DNA of 64,000 nt from Hymenobacter sp. BT188 (GCF_014333585.1 NZ_JACSCW010000001.1:310001-374000), one strand, 5' to 3'; positions 34,140-44,024 are shown, counted from the first letter of the stretch. Notes: a model not told the origin generated them from the letters alone. Numbers and translations: made by a program.

Positions 34140-35102
34140 TTATGCGCTCTTGCGGGGAAGCTTCTTTAGGTAGCTGAGAATGGCTTTGCGGAAGGCTTCA
34201 GGCTGCTCTACAAAGGGTACGTGGCCGGTTTGAAGCTGCGCTATTTGCTGATTGGGAAAGCGGAACATCTTGTAATGATCCGGCCCAACGCAATAATCCT
34301 TGGCGCCGGTGATAATCAGCACGGGCGCTTTAATTTGGGGAGTAAGGGCGGTGAAATCCTTGCGGTAATCGGGGAGGCTGAAGCCGTAGCCGCCAAACTC
34401 GCCCGTGCCGGGGTTGCCCTTATCGGCCTCGGTAACTTTTTGGTGGCCGGCCTCGGTCTGATACTGAAGCTTGAACCAAATGTTTTGCTCACTCAGATGG
34501 GGCATGAGCATACCGAAACGCTCATCCAGGGGCTTGCTCTCGTCGAGGTAAGGCGCTTTATCGGGCAAGCTCACGAAGTTCAAACCATTTGTGAGTGTGC
34601 TTTTCATGGCTTCATGAAGGCTGAGCGTGCTATTCACGAGCACTAGGCCGCGCACGTGCTGGGGGTAGCGCGCGGCGTATTCCGTGGCGATGGTGCCACC
34701 AAAGGAGTGCGCCATTACCACCCAGGTGTCGAGACCCAGCTGCTGGCGCAACTCCTCCATGTCCAGCACCATGCGGTCGAGGGAGTAGTTCTTGTTTGGG
34801 TCGTTGGCGGAGCGGCCACTGCCGCGCTGGTCGTACCAGATCATCTGCAGCTTATCCTCCAGACTAGGACCTGCCAGTGCTTCCGGCATGCCGCTCCAGG
34901 CGCCCGGTCCGCCGTGCACAAACACGCAGGGAATGCCTTGTCCCGAGATTTTGGTGTAGAGCTTTAAGCCGTCGCTGGTGGTAATAGTGGGGGTGCCATT
35001 GGTGAGCGGAGTAGAACGGCCGCCAGCGAGTAAGAACGTGGGCAGCAATAGCGTCCAAAGTAAAAGTGCATAGGTGTAGCCATGGCGGGAGGAGCGGGCC
35101 AT
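34140..35102 (-). CDS. Alpha/beta hydrolase, proline iminopeptidase-like
   Basis: A 320-residue hydrolase with a signal peptide (residues about 8-28). The oxyanion-hole motif HGGPGAWSG and WYDQRGSGRS are typical of the prolyl aminopeptidase branch. The nucleophile is Ser in AHSFGG, with Asp in TGAKDYC and His in TGHVPF completing the triad. It should be exported. It may cleave N-terminal prolines from peptides or hydrolyse small esters. The gene stands alone. Confidence 0.85.
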   Translation of the reverse strand: MARSSRHGYTYALLLWTLLLPTFLLAGGRSTPLTNGTPTITTSDGLKLYTKISGQGIPCVFVHGGPGAWSGMPEALAGPSLEDKLQMIWYDQRGSGRSANDPNKNYSLDRMVLDMEELRQQLGLDTWVVMAHSFGGTIATEYAARYPQHVRGLVLVNSTLSLHEAMKSTLTNGLNFVSLPDKAPYLDESKPLDERFGMLMPHLSEQNIWFKLQYQTEAGHQKVTEADKGNPGTGEFGGYGFSLPDYRKDFTALTPQIKAPVLIITGAKDYCVGPDHYKMFRFPNQQIAQLQTGHVPFVEQPEAFRKAILSYLKKLPRKSA

Positions 35103-35411
35103 ACAAGAAAGGTGGGTTAGGGAGAGAAAAGGAGTGGCAAAAACGAGTTGCGCGGCTACTGCCTGCTCACAGCGAAATCAGCTGGCAGAGCAGGGCCGCG
35201 AGATGCAGCTAACCAGTCATGAAAAGTAGCTGGGGGGCAAATCAGCCCACAAAAATAAAAAAAGCTACATAATTTAATACGCTTCCGAATACCTGGCCGC
35301 AAGGGGAAATTGTGCGCACTTACCAACAGGTTCACATCACCAAAAAAGCCCCCCAGCGCCTGTAATCCTTGATCTGGCGCCCGGCACGACGGAAAGGAAT
35401 TGCGCTAAACA
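35103..35411. other. Intergenic stretch with two single GGGGGGC motifs
   Basis: About 310 bases upstream of the proline iminopeptidase-like gene and beyond the end of the stress protein gene. It holds CTGGGGGGCAAAT at 35232 and AAAAAAGCCCCCCAG at 35341, which are not close enough or properly paired to make a hairpin. No gene seen. Confidence 0.4.
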
Positions 35412-35451
35412 GGCTACGACCCAACCAGTGGAGAATGGTTGGGTCGTAGCC
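35412..35451. terminator. Hairpin after the universal stress protein gene
   Basis: GGCTACGACCCAACCA pairs with TGGTTGGGTCGTAGCC (35412-35427 and 35436-35451). It lies just past the stop of the minus-strand stress protein gene. No U tract follows, so it may also stabilise the mRNA 3' end. Confidence 0.6.
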
Positions 35452-35478
35452 CGTCAATTGAACTTCCGAAATGTGCTT

Positions 35479-36342
35479 CTAATACGTCTCCGGGTGGAAG
35501 GTGAGTACCGGCGCTTTGGCTTGCACAGCTACGCTTTCGGCCGTGCTGCCGCCGTGCAGGAAGTGCCAGAGGCCCGTGCGGCCGTGGGAGAGCATCACCA
35601 CTAAGTCGGCGTGCGACTGCTCGGCGTAGCGCGGCACCCCAATGCTTACCTGGGGGGCATTTACTACGTCGGGCTCATAGTTGAGAATGTGGTGACGGTC
35701 GGCGAAGGCATGAATACGGTCGATGGCGTTGGAGTAATCCTCCGCGCGGGTCACTACGTCGAGCAGGTGCAGAGTGGCTTCGGGGAAGGCGGCGCACACC
35801 TGCCGCAAGCTCTTCACGGCGCGGTCGGCTTCCTGCGAGAAATCGGAAGCGAAAACGATGGAGCGCACCTCGAAATGCGGCGCCGGCAGCTTCACCGTAA
35901 GCACCGGGCAAGGCGCAAGCCGTACCAGCCGCTCAGCGTGCGAATCCATCTCAAATAGATGCAGAAACGCTGGCGCGTGAATCTGGGCCCCAATAACTAC
36001 CAAGTCGATGTGCTGCTCGCGGATAACTTCCAGAATGGCCTCGTCTACATTGCCCGTCGCTACTTGGTCGTGCACCGTTACGTCCGGAGCAATGCGGGCC
36101 ATTTCGGCAATCAGCTGGCGCATGCGGTGTTTGGTACGCTGCAGCAGTTCCACCATAAATACGCCGTGCAGCGATGCTCCGCTCGATACGCCGCCAGTGG
36201 TTACCATACCACTACCAGCCGAAGCATCTACTACGTGCAATAACGTGATCTGCCCATGCGTGCGGTGGGCCAACTGCATAGCCACCTCGAAGGCGTTGTG
36301 CGCTTCGGGGGAAAAGTCCGTAGGTACAAGGATATTTTGCAT
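35479..36342 (-). CDS. Universal stress protein with two UspA domains
   Basis: A 287-residue protein made of two tandem UspA folds. The start is set at 36342 because MQNILVPTDFSPEAHNAFEVA is the classic family opening. Domain one contains LVVIGAQIHAPAF (ATP-binding loop region), and domain two begins RSIVFASDFSQEADRAVKSL and ends with VVMLSHGRTGLWHFLHGGSTAESVAVQAKAPVLTF, a near-complete GxxG(S/T) ATP-binding motif. Tandem UspA proteins of this layout are common in Bacteroidota. It is a single-gene unit. A role in stress survival is expected from the family. Confidence 0.88.
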   Translation of the reverse strand: MQNILVPTDFSPEAHNAFEVAMQLAHRTHGQITLLHVVDASAGSGMVTTGGVSSGASLHGVFMVELLQRTKHRMRQLIAEMARIAPDVTVHDQVATGNVDEAILEVIREQHIDLVVIGAQIHAPAFLHLFEMDSHAERLVRLAPCPVLTVKLPAPHFEVRSIVFASDFSQEADRAVKSLRQVCAAFPEATLHLLDVVTRAEDYSNAIDRIHAFADRHHILNYEPDVVNAPQVSIGVPRYAEQSHADLVVMLSHGRTGLWHFLHGGSTAESVAVQAKAPVLTFHPETY

Positions 36343-36666
36343 GACAGTAAGGGGGAAAAGTGTGGTATACAAACGCTGCACGCGCCGGTGACGCTGGTGT
36401 AATAATTTACATATTATACTTCAATAAAACAATATTAGAGCTCAACTTTATACTCTGCCCATTTACTTCCTCTACTATCGCAACTGGTTGGTAGTGAAAT
36501 ACAAACGGTTGATTTCTTCTCAAAAGAAAAGGATCTTGCCAGTTGCCCCAGGCTAGCCATTCTAGCAGCGGCAAAAGCAGATGGGGGCGACGAATAATGG
36601 TAGTCAGGTATCGGCTTGCGGGTACGGCCACGATGGAGGGCTTTTTTATTGAGTTCACCTCCCACG
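36343..36666. other. AT-rich intergenic stretch
   Basis: About 320 bases upstream of the stress protein gene. AT-rich around 36400-36450, where its promoter is expected. Two minus-strand frames of 76-83 codons occur between 36407 and 36665 but show no family resemblance and no terminator of their own. Confidence 0.3.
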
Positions 36667-36720
36667 CAGTAGCAAAAGAAGCCCCAGCTGCGGTGGCAGC
36701 TGGGGCTTCTTTTGCTACTG
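36667..36720. terminator. 25-bp perfect hairpin terminator
   Basis: Bases 36667-36691 and 36696-36720 are exact inverted copies (CAGTAGCAAAAGAAGCCCC outward) with a GGTG loop. It follows the stop codon of the minus-strand serine hydrolase gene. The stem carries A and T tracts, so it can act in both directions. Confidence 0.82.
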
Positions 36721-36764
36721 ATAAAGCGTGGCTCTTTACTCGGTTGAAAGCTGCATTTTAATAA

Positions 36765-38630
36765 CTACACACTCCACAGTTGCAACCCCAGCCAGCCATA
36801 CGTTCCCAACACCGTAGCAACTAAGCCCAGCGCGCCGTAGGTGAGCAGCAGGTACCAGGCTACCACACGACTGCGAAACAGGCGGAAGCGGCGTACCGTC
36901 AAAATTAGGCCCCAGAGCGTGAGCACGGTGAAGGCCAGCGGTGCCACAAAGAGCAGCACACTTTGGATGCTTACGCGCCCGGCCGCCGCCACATTGCCCC
37001 CCAGGCTGCCCAGGGCAAACCCAAGTGTTATCAGTGCCACCGTGGCTAGCAGCGGCAGCAGGCGCGGCAGCAGCTGTATGCGCGGCAGCTGTTTGCGCAA
37101 AGCATAAATCAGCCAGATCAGCCCTGCCACGCTGGATGTGGTAGCCAGCAGGATACTAAGCCAGAACAACGTAGGTGGCAGCCACCACCAGATGCCTGCT
37201 TTGAGCGCGTAGCCTTGGGGTGATATCAGCACCAACTCCCCGTCGTGGTCTTTTGTTAGGGCCACGCTCGGCAGGGTTTGGCCACTGAGCCGGAAAGAAA
37301 GCGGGCCGGTAGCCATCAGTGTATCGGGGTCGCTGAAGAGGGGCTGGAGCGTGAGCAGCTGCCCGCGTCGCTCTAACGAAATGCCCCCCAGTAGGTGAGT
37401 GCTGAAGCCGGTTAGCGCGTTGCGGGGCGCAGCGCTCTGATAATGGCCCAGGTAGGGCGCAATGGCTGCTGTATCAAGAGCCAGCACGGGCGCGGTAGGC
37501 GGCGTGGGTTGGTCGCGCAGCAGAAAATCACGCACCAAGGTACTGATGGAAGTGAGTGGTTTCGAGCCATTGTTTGATAAAGCATAACCCAGGCCCAGCT
37601 CCCGGTTGTAGGCAAACATGGAGATGAAACCCTCGATGCCCCCATTATGCCCGCGAAACGGGGCTTTGCCTTTTTTGTTGATGATGGTGCTGGCAAGGCC
37701 GTAGCCGGTTTGCAGGCCGACGCGGGCTTCGAGGGTGCTATGCACGGTTTCCATTTCGCGCAGACTGGCAGGCTGGAGCAAGGCCGTGCCGCTAGGGGTG
37801 CGGAAGTCGCGAAGAAAGAACTGTACCCACTGAGCCATATCGGTGGCGGAAGCACTCATGGAGCCCGCCGGACCTGCATAAATGGGTAAGAGGGGCACGG
37901 GTTGGTAGCCGCCGTCGTCGTAAACATAGCCACGGGCCAGCTTCGGATCCGACTCTTGACGCAGGGCCGCAGTGGCATCAGGCATACCCAGGGGGCGCAG
38001 CACGTTTTTGGCGAGGTAGTGCTCATACGGTTCTCCGCTCAGCTTTTCGAGCAGATATCCGGCCACCAGATAGCCTGGATTGGAGTACGACATTCGCTCG
38101 CCGGGCCGCCACCGGCAACGCAGCTCCTTACGAAAAATCTGGACTGCCGCCGCGCCGCGTGGGTCGGTGGGGGTGGTGTTATAGACGTGGTTAATCTGCA
38201 TGTCGTCGAAGCCGGCGGTATGCTCCAGCACATGCACCACGCGCACCGGATCGGTCGCTTCCCAGGGGTTATCGATGGGTACCTCGGGGGCAATTTTGCG
38301 CACCTCGTCGTTGAGGCTCAGCTTGCCTTGCTCCACCAGCTGTAGCAGCCCTACTACAATAAAAGGTTTGGTAACAGAACCCACCCGAAATAGGGTGTGG
38401 GGCGTCACAGGGGTTTTATGCTCCACATTAGTCAAGCCTAGCCCGCCCGCAAACAGCACTGAGTCGCGGGTAACCATAGTGAGTAGCAACCCCGGAATAT
38501 GCTCCCGCCGCATGATGCGCTCGATGGAATCTGTAAGCTGGGGAATGGTCGTTATTGGCTGGGGTCGGCGCTGGGCCTGAGCGCTGAAACATGGCGTTAA
38601 CAGCGCCAGGAATAGAAGAAGTCTTTTCAC
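36765..38630 (-). CDS. Serine hydrolase (class C beta-lactamase fold) with C-terminal membrane domain
   Basis: A 621-residue protein. A signal peptide (to about residue 20) precedes a class C beta-lactamase-like domain with Ser85-x-x-Lys88 (SVTK) and Tyr182-Ser-Asn184 (YSN). From about residue 360 there is a beta-rich segment, and near residue 475 a run of four or so membrane helices begins to the end. Such proteins are penicillin-binding-protein-like peptidases or esterases rather than true beta-lactamases. The membrane tail suggests anchoring in the inner membrane. No neighbour defines the substrate. Confidence 0.86.
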   Translation of the reverse strand: MKRLLLFLALLTPCFSAQAQRRPQPITTIPQLTDSIERIMRREHIPGLLLTMVTRDSVLFAGGLGLTNVEHKTPVTPHTLFRVGSVTKPFIVVGLLQLVEQGKLSLNDEVRKIAPEVPIDNPWEATDPVRVVHVLEHTAGFDDMQINHVYNTTPTDPRGAAAVQIFRKELRCRWRPGERMSYSNPGYLVAGYLLEKLSGEPYEHYLAKNVLRPLGMPDATAALRQESDPKLARGYVYDDGGYQPVPLLPIYAGPAGSMSASATDMAQWVQFFLRDFRTPSGTALLQPASLREMETVHSTLEARVGLQTGYGLASTIINKKGKAPFRGHNGGIEGFISMFAYNRELGLGYALSNNGSKPLTSISTLVRDFLLRDQPTPPTAPVLALDTAAIAPYLGHYQSAAPRNALTGFSTHLLGGISLERRGQLLTLQPLFSDPDTLMATGPLSFRLSGQTLPSVALTKDHDGELVLISPQGYALKAGIWWWLPPTLFWLSILLATTSSVAGLIWLIYALRKQLPRIQLLPRLLPLLATVALITLGFALGSLGGNVAAAGRVSIQSVLLFVAPLAFTVLTLWGLILTVRRFRLFRSRVVAWYLLLTYGALGLVATVLGTYGWLGLQLWSV

Positions 38631-38827
38631 GATAAGCGCAGGAAGTAGATAGGTATATGCGCTGGAAGATAGAGCTTTTACTATTTAGATAAGCAGGACA
38701 AGTAGATAAGGCAATAGCAACTTGCGAATCAGTAACATCTCGCTGGGGGCTTTTTTTGGAAAGTATGCTTTTACAATGAGGTAGTATCCATAGTCAAACA
38801 GACAGATTGGATTCAAACTAGTAAGCT

Positions 38828-38918
38828 GTCATGCAGAGCGCAGCGAAGCATCTCGCGCGCTTCGTTGCAATGGTAGTTCAACCAAACACGCGAGATGCTT
38901 CGCTGCGCTCTGCATGAC
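38828..38918. repeat. Palindromic GTCATGCAGAG element, copy 3
   Basis: GTCATGCAGAGCGCAGCGAAGC at the left mirrors GCTTCGCTGCGCTCTGCATGAC at the right, with inner ATCTCGCGCG / CACGCGAGAT. The outer 20 bases are a perfect inverted match. A degenerate half copy with GCGAGATACTTCG and CTCTGCATGAC ends follows at 38957-39001. Confidence 0.8.
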
Positions 38919-38956
38919 GTTCTAGTGATTGAGTTAGTACTCTTGCATCAGCCCGC

Positions 38957-39001
38957 GAGATACTTCGTCACTGCTGGAGGCGTAAAATGCTCTGCATGAC
39001 T
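38957..39001. repeat. Degenerate half copy of the palindromic element
   Basis: GCGAGATACTTCG and TGCTCTGCATGAC recall the right arm of the GTCATGCAGAG family, with an insertion in between. It is adjacent to copy 3, as if a second element had decayed there. Confidence 0.5.
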
Positions 39002-39049
39002 GGCGATTTTGGAAGACGGGCGACGGACCTTAGGCTCGGAAAATGCCCT

Positions 39050-42000
39050 CTACGGCCGCAGAAGCCGTAGCGTAGTATCCAGAGGCTGGGTGAGGAGTAG
39101 CTGCCGGGACTGCTGGCGCAGGGTTTCCTGCTGCTCGCGCTGTTCGACTTTTTTGAATAAGCGCACCTTATAGGGGCTTTTAGCAGCAGCGCGACGCAGG
39201 TTAATGTATGTAGGGCGGCCCCGGGCACTACGAATCAGGCGACCTTGCTCAATGCGCTCTACGCGCTTCTGGTTGTTGCCAAAAAGCACCTGCAACGGAT
39301 TGAGGCTCACGTATAAGTTGGCCCGCCCATCTAGGTGGTAGTAGCCGCTGACTTCCAGGTTGCTCAGGTTGCTATTCAGGCGCAGGCTGGGAATCAGGAT
39401 GCGGCCATCATGCAGCAAAAGCTGGGTGCTGACGGGCTCAAAAAATAGGTGGCTGGTGCGCTCCGTTTTCATGAATTTCAGTGCCTCCGTGAAAAAATCA
39501 ACGTTCAGCAGCTCCAGATTGCGAATATCCGTTTTGAGGTAACCCAAGGTGGTAGCGAATACGGGCAGGAAAGTAGAGTCGAGGTCGGTGTGAATGTCGG
39601 CGGAGCAGCGCAGGGTACCGCGCACATTATGGCCGTCGAGCAGATTGATGTTCATGTCTGTGAGCGTAGTAAAAAGCTCAGGGAGAGCGATATCTTCCAA
39701 TTGCGTTTGGACGTGCAGGGGATGATGGTTCTGCCCGGCATTGGTGAGCATACGTCCACGCAGCTTAATGCGGCCCTGCAAGGCATTCAGGGAGCATTCC
39801 TCCAGCACTGCTTCGCCCTCTCGCAGCCGCGAGACCAGTTGGAAGTCCGTGCCACGCACCGCTGTGTACTGCACTTTGTCGGCCTGTACCCGCACCACGG
39901 CACTCAAAATACCACTGGAAAGCAGCGACTTGTCGCGGGCAGTGCCGTTGCCATTCACGGCCGGTTTCTTCCTGCGATTTCCATTTTGGGCGGACTGGGG
40001 GGCATTTTCTTCCTTCACGTCCAGGCCGGCCAGCATTTGCAGAAGCTGCTGCACATCGAGGGTGGCGTAGCGCAGATCAAGGGTAGCATTGGCGGCCTGT
40101 ACGCGGGTGCCTTCTACCTGCACGGTAGCCGTGGCCTTGCCAATACCGCCCCGCGTAGTGGCGAAGTTGAGGTAGGGCATCCGCAGCGAATTGCCCGTCT
40201 TTTCTAAGCGTAGCCGCAGATCCTTAATGTTTTCACCCGCCGAGAGCTGCATAGCATCGATCGAGCAGGTAACATGCCCGTTGGCGGCCAGTAGCAGCTC
40301 CCGCAGGGCCGGACTCGCGGGCTCCTTGGCTGAGCGCTGGGGTGGACGGGCCGTATGCCGAAGCAGGTTTTGGTAGTTGAGCTGATCGTAGTTTACTGCC
40401 AGCTCGAAGCGGATGGGAGCCACTTGCTGACTTGTATCGGAAGGCCAGGACGCGCGCCCGCTCACATTTGCCCCCCACACCTGGCCACGAATATTATTGA
40501 GGAGTACGCGGTGGCCATCGTGGCGCACGGTCACGGCCAGGTGGTTGACGGTATCGGCGGGCAGGAAAAGCCGGTCGCAGCGCAACCCCACATTCAGGCG
40601 CAACCCCGGCGGAAACATGCTCATATCCAGCTTCCCCGACTTAGCGGCTGGGGGCGGTACGGTGCGCGCGGAACCGGCCGCAACCGGCCGCAAGAGCTCA
40701 CGCACGCGGTCCAGGCGCACTTCATCGACGGCAAAATTGCCGGTAATCTCGGTGGTCGGGTGTCGCTTGGTCAGGTAATCCAGCAGGTGCGTAGTAGTAG
40801 CGGTGGCCCGAAAACGCATGCCGTCCAGCACCCCCGTAGCATTGGTAAGGTGCCAGCGACTATCCTGTAACCCCACCTGCACGTTTACGCCCGAGAAATT
40901 TGCCCCCCGGTCGAGCAGCACGAAGGATGCGTCGCGCAAGGTCACCGCGCCCCGCACCGACAGGCTATCCAGATAAACCGGGGTATCACGATCCGACTGC
41001 GGCGGCAGTGGCCCTTGCAGCTTTAGATCGAGCTCGGCCGTGCCGCGCCGCGCCTGCAACAGCTCCGGGACTACCACCGCTGCTAGCTCAGGTAGCTCGG
41101 TGCGCCCAATTACCTGCCCGTTCAGATACGGGCGGGTAAAGTCGCGAATGGAAAGGGCCACATCGAGCCAGCCCGGCGCGGTATGGATGCGGCAGTGGTG
41201 GAGGGTGAGAGTAGTGGATTTGAGATTATGACCCGGGCCATTGTCGTAGGTCCCGGTGAGGTCCCAGTTTTTGATGTGGCGGGTGGTGTCGGGCCAGGTA
41301 AGCTGAGCGTTGCGCAGGGCAAAGCGAAGGATATTGCGCGGACGGATGGTGGGCCCGCTCAGCCCCCGAATAGTATAGCGAATATAGGCCTTGCTGGGAC
41401 TGGTGGCTCCTTTTACAATCGGCCGCAAGCTCAGCGGCAGCGCTAGTCGCAGCACATCGGGCAGCGGCTGGGTGCCTACGAACCGGAAGTTGAGCTGGGT
41501 GCCCGGCTGACCGGGGTTGACGGCATGCGTGCCGCTAATCTGCACGGTATCACCATTGAGCGTAGCGCGGGTCCGATAGATATAGCCCTGGCGCTCCCGG
41601 AATTTGTAGCGGTAATTTACCCAGGCCTGCATGGGTTCGCGCTGAAATAAAGGCTCCGTGGTGGAGCCTAGGCGCTCAAGCTCGCCGTCGAGGCTGCCAT
41701 TTACCCGCAGTATGCCCTGTTGCATGTAGGCTTTCAGTCGAGCCTGACGCACTTGTGCCGCAAACAGGCCGCCGGTAAAGTCGTTGCGGGTTATGATGCG
41801 GAAGTTATTGATGACTAAAGCATCCAGCTTCAGATTCATCCTGGGTGCCTTGCCCGGCCCGGCGCGGCGCTTGCCCTTGCGCCCCACGCTCCAGCTGCGT
41901 CCCAGCGAATCGACCCGCTCCTGCAGCAGGGCATCATTAATCACCAAACGCGTGACATGCACCTGACCCCGCAGCAGCTCGCGCAACGACAGGCGCATGT

Positions 42001-42286
42001 CGGTCCGGGCGATGCTCAACACCGTCATCGGCTGTTGGTAAGCGGTATCGGTGAGGCGCAAACGAAGCAGGGAAGCCGTAAGGTGCGGAAAGTCGCGCCA
42101 GGGCGAAATCTGGACTTCAAACGGCGCCAACACTAGGGCTGAGTTCTGCCGGTGCTGCTCGCGTACCCATTGCGCCACGCGTCGCTGCCCGATTCCGGTG
42201 CCCACCAATGCGGCCACCAGCCCCAGCGCAAGTATTACCAGCAAGAATAAGACAACCAGTAAGCGCCGAAGCCAGCTCCATTTCAT
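39050..42286 (-). CDS. AsmA-family membrane protein
   Basis: A 1078-residue protein with a single N-terminal membrane segment (residues about 8-32) and a long periplasmic region, ending in an AsmA-like C-terminal domain around LNLLDGHNVRGTLRC and LLLHDGRILIPSLRLNSNLSNLEVSGYYHLDG. AsmA-like proteins form long hydrophobic-groove bridges that carry lipids between membranes. The size fits the large AsmA/TamB-like members of Bacteroidota. Several copies of the GGGGGGC motif lie inside it (39998, 40470, 40902), encoding different residues each time. It is a single-gene unit. Confidence 0.82.
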   Translation of the reverse strand: MKWSWLRRLLVVLFLLVILALGLVAALVGTGIGQRRVAQWVREQHRQNSALVLAPFEVQISPWRDFPHLTASLLRLRLTDTAYQQPMTVLSIARTDMRLSLRELLRGQVHVTRLVINDALLQERVDSLGRSWSVGRKGKRRAGPGKAPRMNLKLDALVINNFRIITRNDFTGGLFAAQVRQARLKAYMQQGILRVNGSLDGELERLGSTTEPLFQREPMQAWVNYRYKFRERQGYIYRTRATLNGDTVQISGTHAVNPGQPGTQLNFRFVGTQPLPDVLRLALPLSLRPIVKGATSPSKAYIRYTIRGLSGPTIRPRNILRFALRNAQLTWPDTTRHIKNWDLTGTYDNGPGHNLKSTTLTLHHCRIHTAPGWLDVALSIRDFTRPYLNGQVIGRTELPELAAVVVPELLQARRGTAELDLKLQGPLPPQSDRDTPVYLDSLSVRGAVTLRDASFVLLDRGANFSGVNVQVGLQDSRWHLTNATGVLDGMRFRATATTTHLLDYLTKRHPTTEITGNFAVDEVRLDRVRELLRPVAAGSARTVPPPAAKSGKLDMSMFPPGLRLNVGLRCDRLFLPADTVNHLAVTVRHDGHRVLLNNIRGQVWGANVSGRASWPSDTSQQVAPIRFELAVNYDQLNYQNLLRHTARPPQRSAKEPASPALRELLLAANGHVTCSIDAMQLSAGENIKDLRLRLEKTGNSLRMPYLNFATTRGGIGKATATVQVEGTRVQAANATLDLRYATLDVQQLLQMLAGLDVKEENAPQSAQNGNRRKKPAVNGNGTARDKSLLSSGILSAVVRVQADKVQYTAVRGTDFQLVSRLREGEAVLEECSLNALQGRIKLRGRMLTNAGQNHHPLHVQTQLEDIALPELFTTLTDMNINLLDGHNVRGTLRCSADIHTDLDSTFLPVFATTLGYLKTDIRNLELLNVDFFTEALKFMKTERTSHLFFEPVSTQLLLHDGRILIPSLRLNSNLSNLEVSGYYHLDGRANLYVSLNPLQVLFGNNQKRVERIEQGRLIRSARGRPTYINLRRAAAKSPYKVRLFKKVEQREQQETLRQQSRQLLLTQPLDTTLRLLRP

Positions 42287-42506
42287 AAATATGACCGCTC
42301 CAGTTGCAGCTACACGCCTAATTACGAGTAATTATGGCGTGTCGTCGAGTTAAGGTTGTTTGGGGTAGGGGTGAAGCGCAGGTAAGATAGATAGTCCTTT
42401 CCTAAGAACCTCAACCTTTACCAGGCAGATGAGGGTTTGAATCAGCAAGTTATTTTATCTAAACTCTCGTATTCGGCCTTACTTATTGCTTGCTGATCCG
42501 CTTTTT

Positions 42507-43403
42507 ATGTCTCCAACCAAAACGACTACTCATCCCGCTAAGGTGCAGTATCCCTCAGTGCCGCCTGGCCTGAAGCTGCTGCGGCTGAAGTTTCGGGTAC
42601 TGTCGGCAGTATCCTCCGAATGGGCTTTTAAGGCTGCTTGGGAGGTGTTTACCACCCCGCGTCGGCTACCACTAAAGGCATGGGAGGCGAAGGCTCTGGC
42701 CCATGCTACCCAGTATTGGGCTCAGGCGGAAAGCAGCCGGGTAGCCTACTATGAGTGGAACCCGGGCGGCAGCCGCACGGTGCTGCTGGTGCACGGCTGG
42801 GAGCACCGGGCCAGCTTCTGGGGTCATATGGCGGAGGGCTTAATCGAGGCTGGTTTTCGAGTAGTGGCCGTGGACGGACCAGCGCATGGCCAGTCGGAAG
42901 GGAAGCGGGCTACACTGGTGAGCTTTGCGGGAGCCGTGCAAGCCGTAGCTGATATTATAGGGCAGGTGCACGCGGTAGTTGCGCACTCTTTTGGAGCCGC
43001 ATGCACGGCGGGCGTGCCGGTGCGGTTCAATCAAGCCGCTGGGGGGCAATTGCCTCGGCTTGTCCTGATGAGCGTGCCCAGCAGCACCCGCAATGTAGCC
43101 GCCCGCTTCGCCGAGTTGCTGCATTTGCCCCCCAGCGTAGTCCAGCGCATGGGGCGCTTCATTGAGGAGCAATACGGCCGCAGCGCCGAGAGTTTCAGCC
43201 TGCTTGAAGGCGGTCGTCACTTGCCCGTGCATCTCGCCCTGCTCCTCCACGACCACCTCGACCCCAATGTTCCCTTCGCCGAAGCCAAAGAAATAGTCCG
43301 TCACTGGCCCGCCTTGGAGTTTCGGCCTACTACTGGCTTGGGCCACAACCGCATCATGCGCGATCCCAACGTGATAAAGCAAGTAGTGGATTTTATTGCT
43401 TGA
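42507..43403 (+). CDS. Alpha/beta hydrolase
   Basis: A 298-residue hydrolase without signal peptide. The oxyanion and HG motif LVHGWEHRASFW, the nucleophile in VVAHSFGAA, and the late His in TGLGHNRIMRD are visible. The start is set at the ATG 42507; the upstream TTG at 42486 is less likely. The tail ends KQVVDFIA. Two GGGGGGC-type motifs lie inside. Substrate unknown; an esterase or lipase-like role is likely. Confidence 0.82.
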   Translation: MSPTKTTTHPAKVQYPSVPPGLKLLRLKFRVLSAVSSEWAFKAAWEVFTTPRRLPLKAWEAKALAHATQYWAQAESSRVAYYEWNPGGSRTVLLVHGWEHRASFWGHMAEGLIEAGFRVVAVDGPAHGQSEGKRATLVSFAGAVQAVADIIGQVHAVVAHSFGAACTAGVPVRFNQAAGGQLPRLVLMSVPSSTRNVAARFAELLHLPPSVVQRMGRFIEEQYGRSAESFSLLEGGRHLPVHLALLLHDHLDPNVPFAEAKEIVRHWPALEFRPTTGLGHNRIMRDPNVIKQVVDFIA

Positions 43404-43556
43404 TAGGTGCTAGGAAATAACACGTGCTCGAATTGGCAACTTAAACTGATTGCTCACAAAGGAACTACAGTTTTAAGCTGAACAATACATAGCGTGTTGG
43501 ACTTGACTAACTATATTAGGTTACTCACTTCCATTTACCTCTAACACCCCAAACGC

Positions 43557-43850
43557 ATGGTCAACGTAGGACTGTTGGTGCGGCTCGAAGCCAAGCCCGG
43601 AAAAGAACAAGCAGTAGCCGATTTTTTGCGCAGTGGGCTGCCGCTCGTGCAAGACGAGCCCGAAACCATCAACTGGTATGGCATCCAGCTAGGGCCATCT
43701 ACTTTCGGTATTTTCGACACTTTCCCCGACGATGCTGGTCGCAAAGCCCACCTTGGCGGCAAAGTAGCCGAAGCTCTCATGGCTAATGCTGGGGAATTGT
43801 TGACCACTGACCCGGTCATCGAAATGGTTGATATTCTCGCCTCTAAGTAA
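43557..43850 (+). CDS. Antibiotic biosynthesis monooxygenase (ABM) family protein
   Basis: A 97-residue single-domain protein: VGLLVRLEAKPGKEQAVADFL, INWYGIQLGPSTFGIFDTF and HLGGKVAEALMAN fit the ABM/YgiN-like ferredoxin-like fold. It usually acts as a dimer on quinone-type compounds, or protects against reactive products. A terminator follows. It is a single-gene unit. Confidence 0.82.
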   Translation: MVNVGLLVRLEAKPGKEQAVADFLRSGLPLVQDEPETINWYGIQLGPSTFGIFDTFPDDAGRKAHLGGKVAEALMANAGELLTTDPVIEMVDILASK

Positions 43851-43884
43851 CTCCTGATAGTAATTCAGGTTGATCAGTAAGTAG

Positions 43885-43926
43885 AAAAAGCCCCCAGACG
43901 TCATTTTTAATGTCTGGGGGGCTTTT
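43885..43926. terminator. Bidirectional terminator with GGGGGGC arm
   Basis: AAAAGCCCCCAGAC pairs with GTCTGGGGGGCTTTT (right arm 43912-43926), with U tracts on both sides. It ends the ABM gene and is followed directly by palindromic element copy 4. Confidence 0.9.
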
Positions 43927-43932
43927 CTGGCC

Positions 43933-44024
43933 GTCATGCAGAGCACAGCGAAGCATCTCGCTCGCGCCATTAAATTAGTAATCCAGCGTCAGCACACGAG
44001 ATGCTTCGCTGTGCTCTGCATGAC
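43933..44024. repeat. Palindromic GTCATGCAGAG element, copy 4
   Basis: GTCATGCAGAGCACAGCGAAGC mirrors GCTTCGCTGTGCTCTGCATGAC exactly; the inner part (ATCTCGCTCGCGCC and CAGCACACGAGAT) is less symmetrical. The element begins 6 bases after the terminator. Confidence 0.8.

Noticed and set aside
36407..36665. Two overlapping minus-strand frames of 76-83 codons
   Set aside because: The frames conflict with each other, lie in AT-rich upstream sequence of the stress protein gene and show no known domain.
36765..38630. Beta-lactamase resistance gene
   Set aside because: SxxK and YxN are shared by many peptidases and esterases; the C-terminal membrane domain and lack of a resistance context speak against a true beta-lactamase.
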